A DNA stretch of 15,025 nucleotides from an uncultured Clostridia bacterium (lineage in GTDB: Bacteria > Bacillota > Clostridia > TANB77 > CAG-508). Both the position numbers and the translations under genes were made by a program. This document shows positions 14,560 to 15,025 of the stretch, in pieces. The DNA lies in NCBI GenBank assembly GCA_904419095.1, contig CAJFQT010000025.1, positions 1 through 15,025 on the forward strand, written 5' to 3'. Under the pieces are notes generated by a model. The model did no database searches, was not told the DNA's origin, and was given only the letters and a program-made list of their open reading frames with translations. How positions within the stretch are numbered: position 1 is the stretch's first letter; the number at the start of each line of letters is the position of its first letter.

Positions 14560-14710
14560 GTTACAATTCAGCCTAGTATAAAAATAAGCCATCCTAAAGA
14601 TTGATATATGAATATTTTTTATCAAAAACATATTTGGGGTCTACCTATGGGTCTTTGACAAAAAATATTCATATATCAACTACTCTACAAAATTTAGTCT
14701 GAATAGTAAC
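14560..14710. repeat. Nested 151-base inverted repeat, possible structured RNA or mini-element
   Basis: The core arms at 14601-14620 and 14660-14679 are perfectly complementary over 20 bases (TTGATATATG... with ...CATATATCAA). The stem continues after one mismatch with TCAAA/TTTGA. The apical loop (about 14627-14653) contains GGGGTC and GGGTC either side of CTACCTAT. Further out, GTTACAATTCAG (14560-14571) matches the complement of CTGAATAGTAAC (14699-14710) at 11 of 12 bases. No open reading frame lies inside. It stands between the divergent genes at 14170-14448 and 14745, just upstream of the DUF1294 ribosome binding site. It matches no riboswitch consensus that I know. Confidence 0.7.
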
Positions 14711-14744
14711 ATAAATTTAATAATAAAAGAAGAAAGGAGAAAAA

Positions 14745-15025
14745 ATGCCACAAAAAATTGAATTAAAAGATATATTAAGTATTCAGAATATAATAATTTA
14801 TTTAATAGTTATAAATATAATAGGATTTGCAATAATGTATATAGACAAGCAAAAAGCCAAAAAAGGAAAATGGAGAATTCCAGAGAAAGTAATATTCATA
14901 GTTACAGCAATTGGAGGAGGAATTGGAACAATTGCTGGAATGTATACTTTTAGACATAAAACACAAAAAGTCGGATTTGTTGTAGGATTACCAGCAATAA
15001 CAACTGTGGAAATAATTGCAATAAT
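14745..15025 (+). CDS. DUF1294 family membrane protein, 3' end beyond window
   Basis: The first 93 codons of a small membrane protein run off the window edge. ATG follows AAAGGAG at six-base spacing. Residues about 16-32 form a first membrane helix (IIIYLIVINIIGFAIMY). They are followed by the family pattern: an Asp and lysine-rich segment (IDKQKAKKGKWRIPEK), a glycine-rich second helix (GGGIGTIAGMYTF), and RHKTQKVGF, then a third helix beginning at VVGLPAI. The DK-x-A-x(4)-WRIPE...GG...GM...FRHKT series is characteristic of DUF1294 (PF06961), whose role is unknown. Only a few C-terminal residues should be missing. The 5' leader contains the nested palindrome at 14560-14710, which could influence its expression. 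Confidence 0.88.
   Translation, partial: MPQKIELKDILSIQNIIIYLIVINIIGFAIMYIDKQKAKKGKWRIPEKVIFIVTAIGGGIGTIAGMYTFRHKTQKVGFVVGLPAITTVEIIAI

Noticed and set aside
14560..14710. CRISPR repeat, tRNA or purine-type riboswitch
   Set aside because: There is no repeated spacer pattern, no cloverleaf or T-loop sequence, and the conserved cores of the riboswitches I know are absent.

Overview
The window is a very AT-rich stretch of a Gram-positive, Bacillota-type chromosome. It most resembles an uncultured Clostridia-like lineage, though I cannot name a genus. The grounds are a PolC-type replicative polymerase with built-in exonuclease, the tsf-pyrH-frr-uppS-cdsA-rseP-polC gene order, strong AGGAGG ribosome binding sites, near-exclusive use of AGA for Arg, and adenine-rich coding strands.

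Layout. A GC-rich palindrome (8-54) precedes tsf (171-1049). A 290-base gap after tsf holds two inverted 60-base arms built from a ~30-base palindromic repeat, with a terminator between them. A new promoter then drives pyrH (1431-2138), an unrecognised four-helix membrane protein (2169-2867), frr (2910-3458), ispA (3519-4409), uppS (4436-5143) and cdsA (5177-5980), which ends at an intrinsic terminator (6010-6038). rseP (6113-7366) has its own promoter and ends in another copy of the repeat, which works as a two-way terminator against a small reverse-strand helical protein (7408-7836). polC (7970-12875) follows but is split by a +1 shift at 11936. Then come an HD-domain phosphohydrolase (13008-14066), a small reverse-strand gene with foreign-looking codon use (14170-14448), a 151-base nested inverted repeat (14560-14710), and the start of a DUF1294 membrane protein (14745 to the edge).

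How the genes fit together. tsf and frr serve translation elongation and ribosome recycling. pyrH supplies UDP for RNA and cell-wall precursors. ispA and uppS make the C55 lipid carrier for peptidoglycan, cdsA makes CDP-diacylglycerol for phospholipids, and rseP does intramembrane proteolysis. PolC is the replicative polymerase, and the HD enzyme after it may act on nucleotides. The MEP-pathway genes dxr and ispG, often found in this cluster, are absent from their usual places.

Most interesting points. (1) polC is interrupted at CTT-CGG-A, where skipping one base exactly restores the family sequence; this is either programmed +1 frameshifting or an indel. (2) PolC has two tandem OB folds. (3) A REP-like repeat sits flush against two stop codons. 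(4) A large nested palindrome of unknown function lies upstream of the DUF1294 gene.
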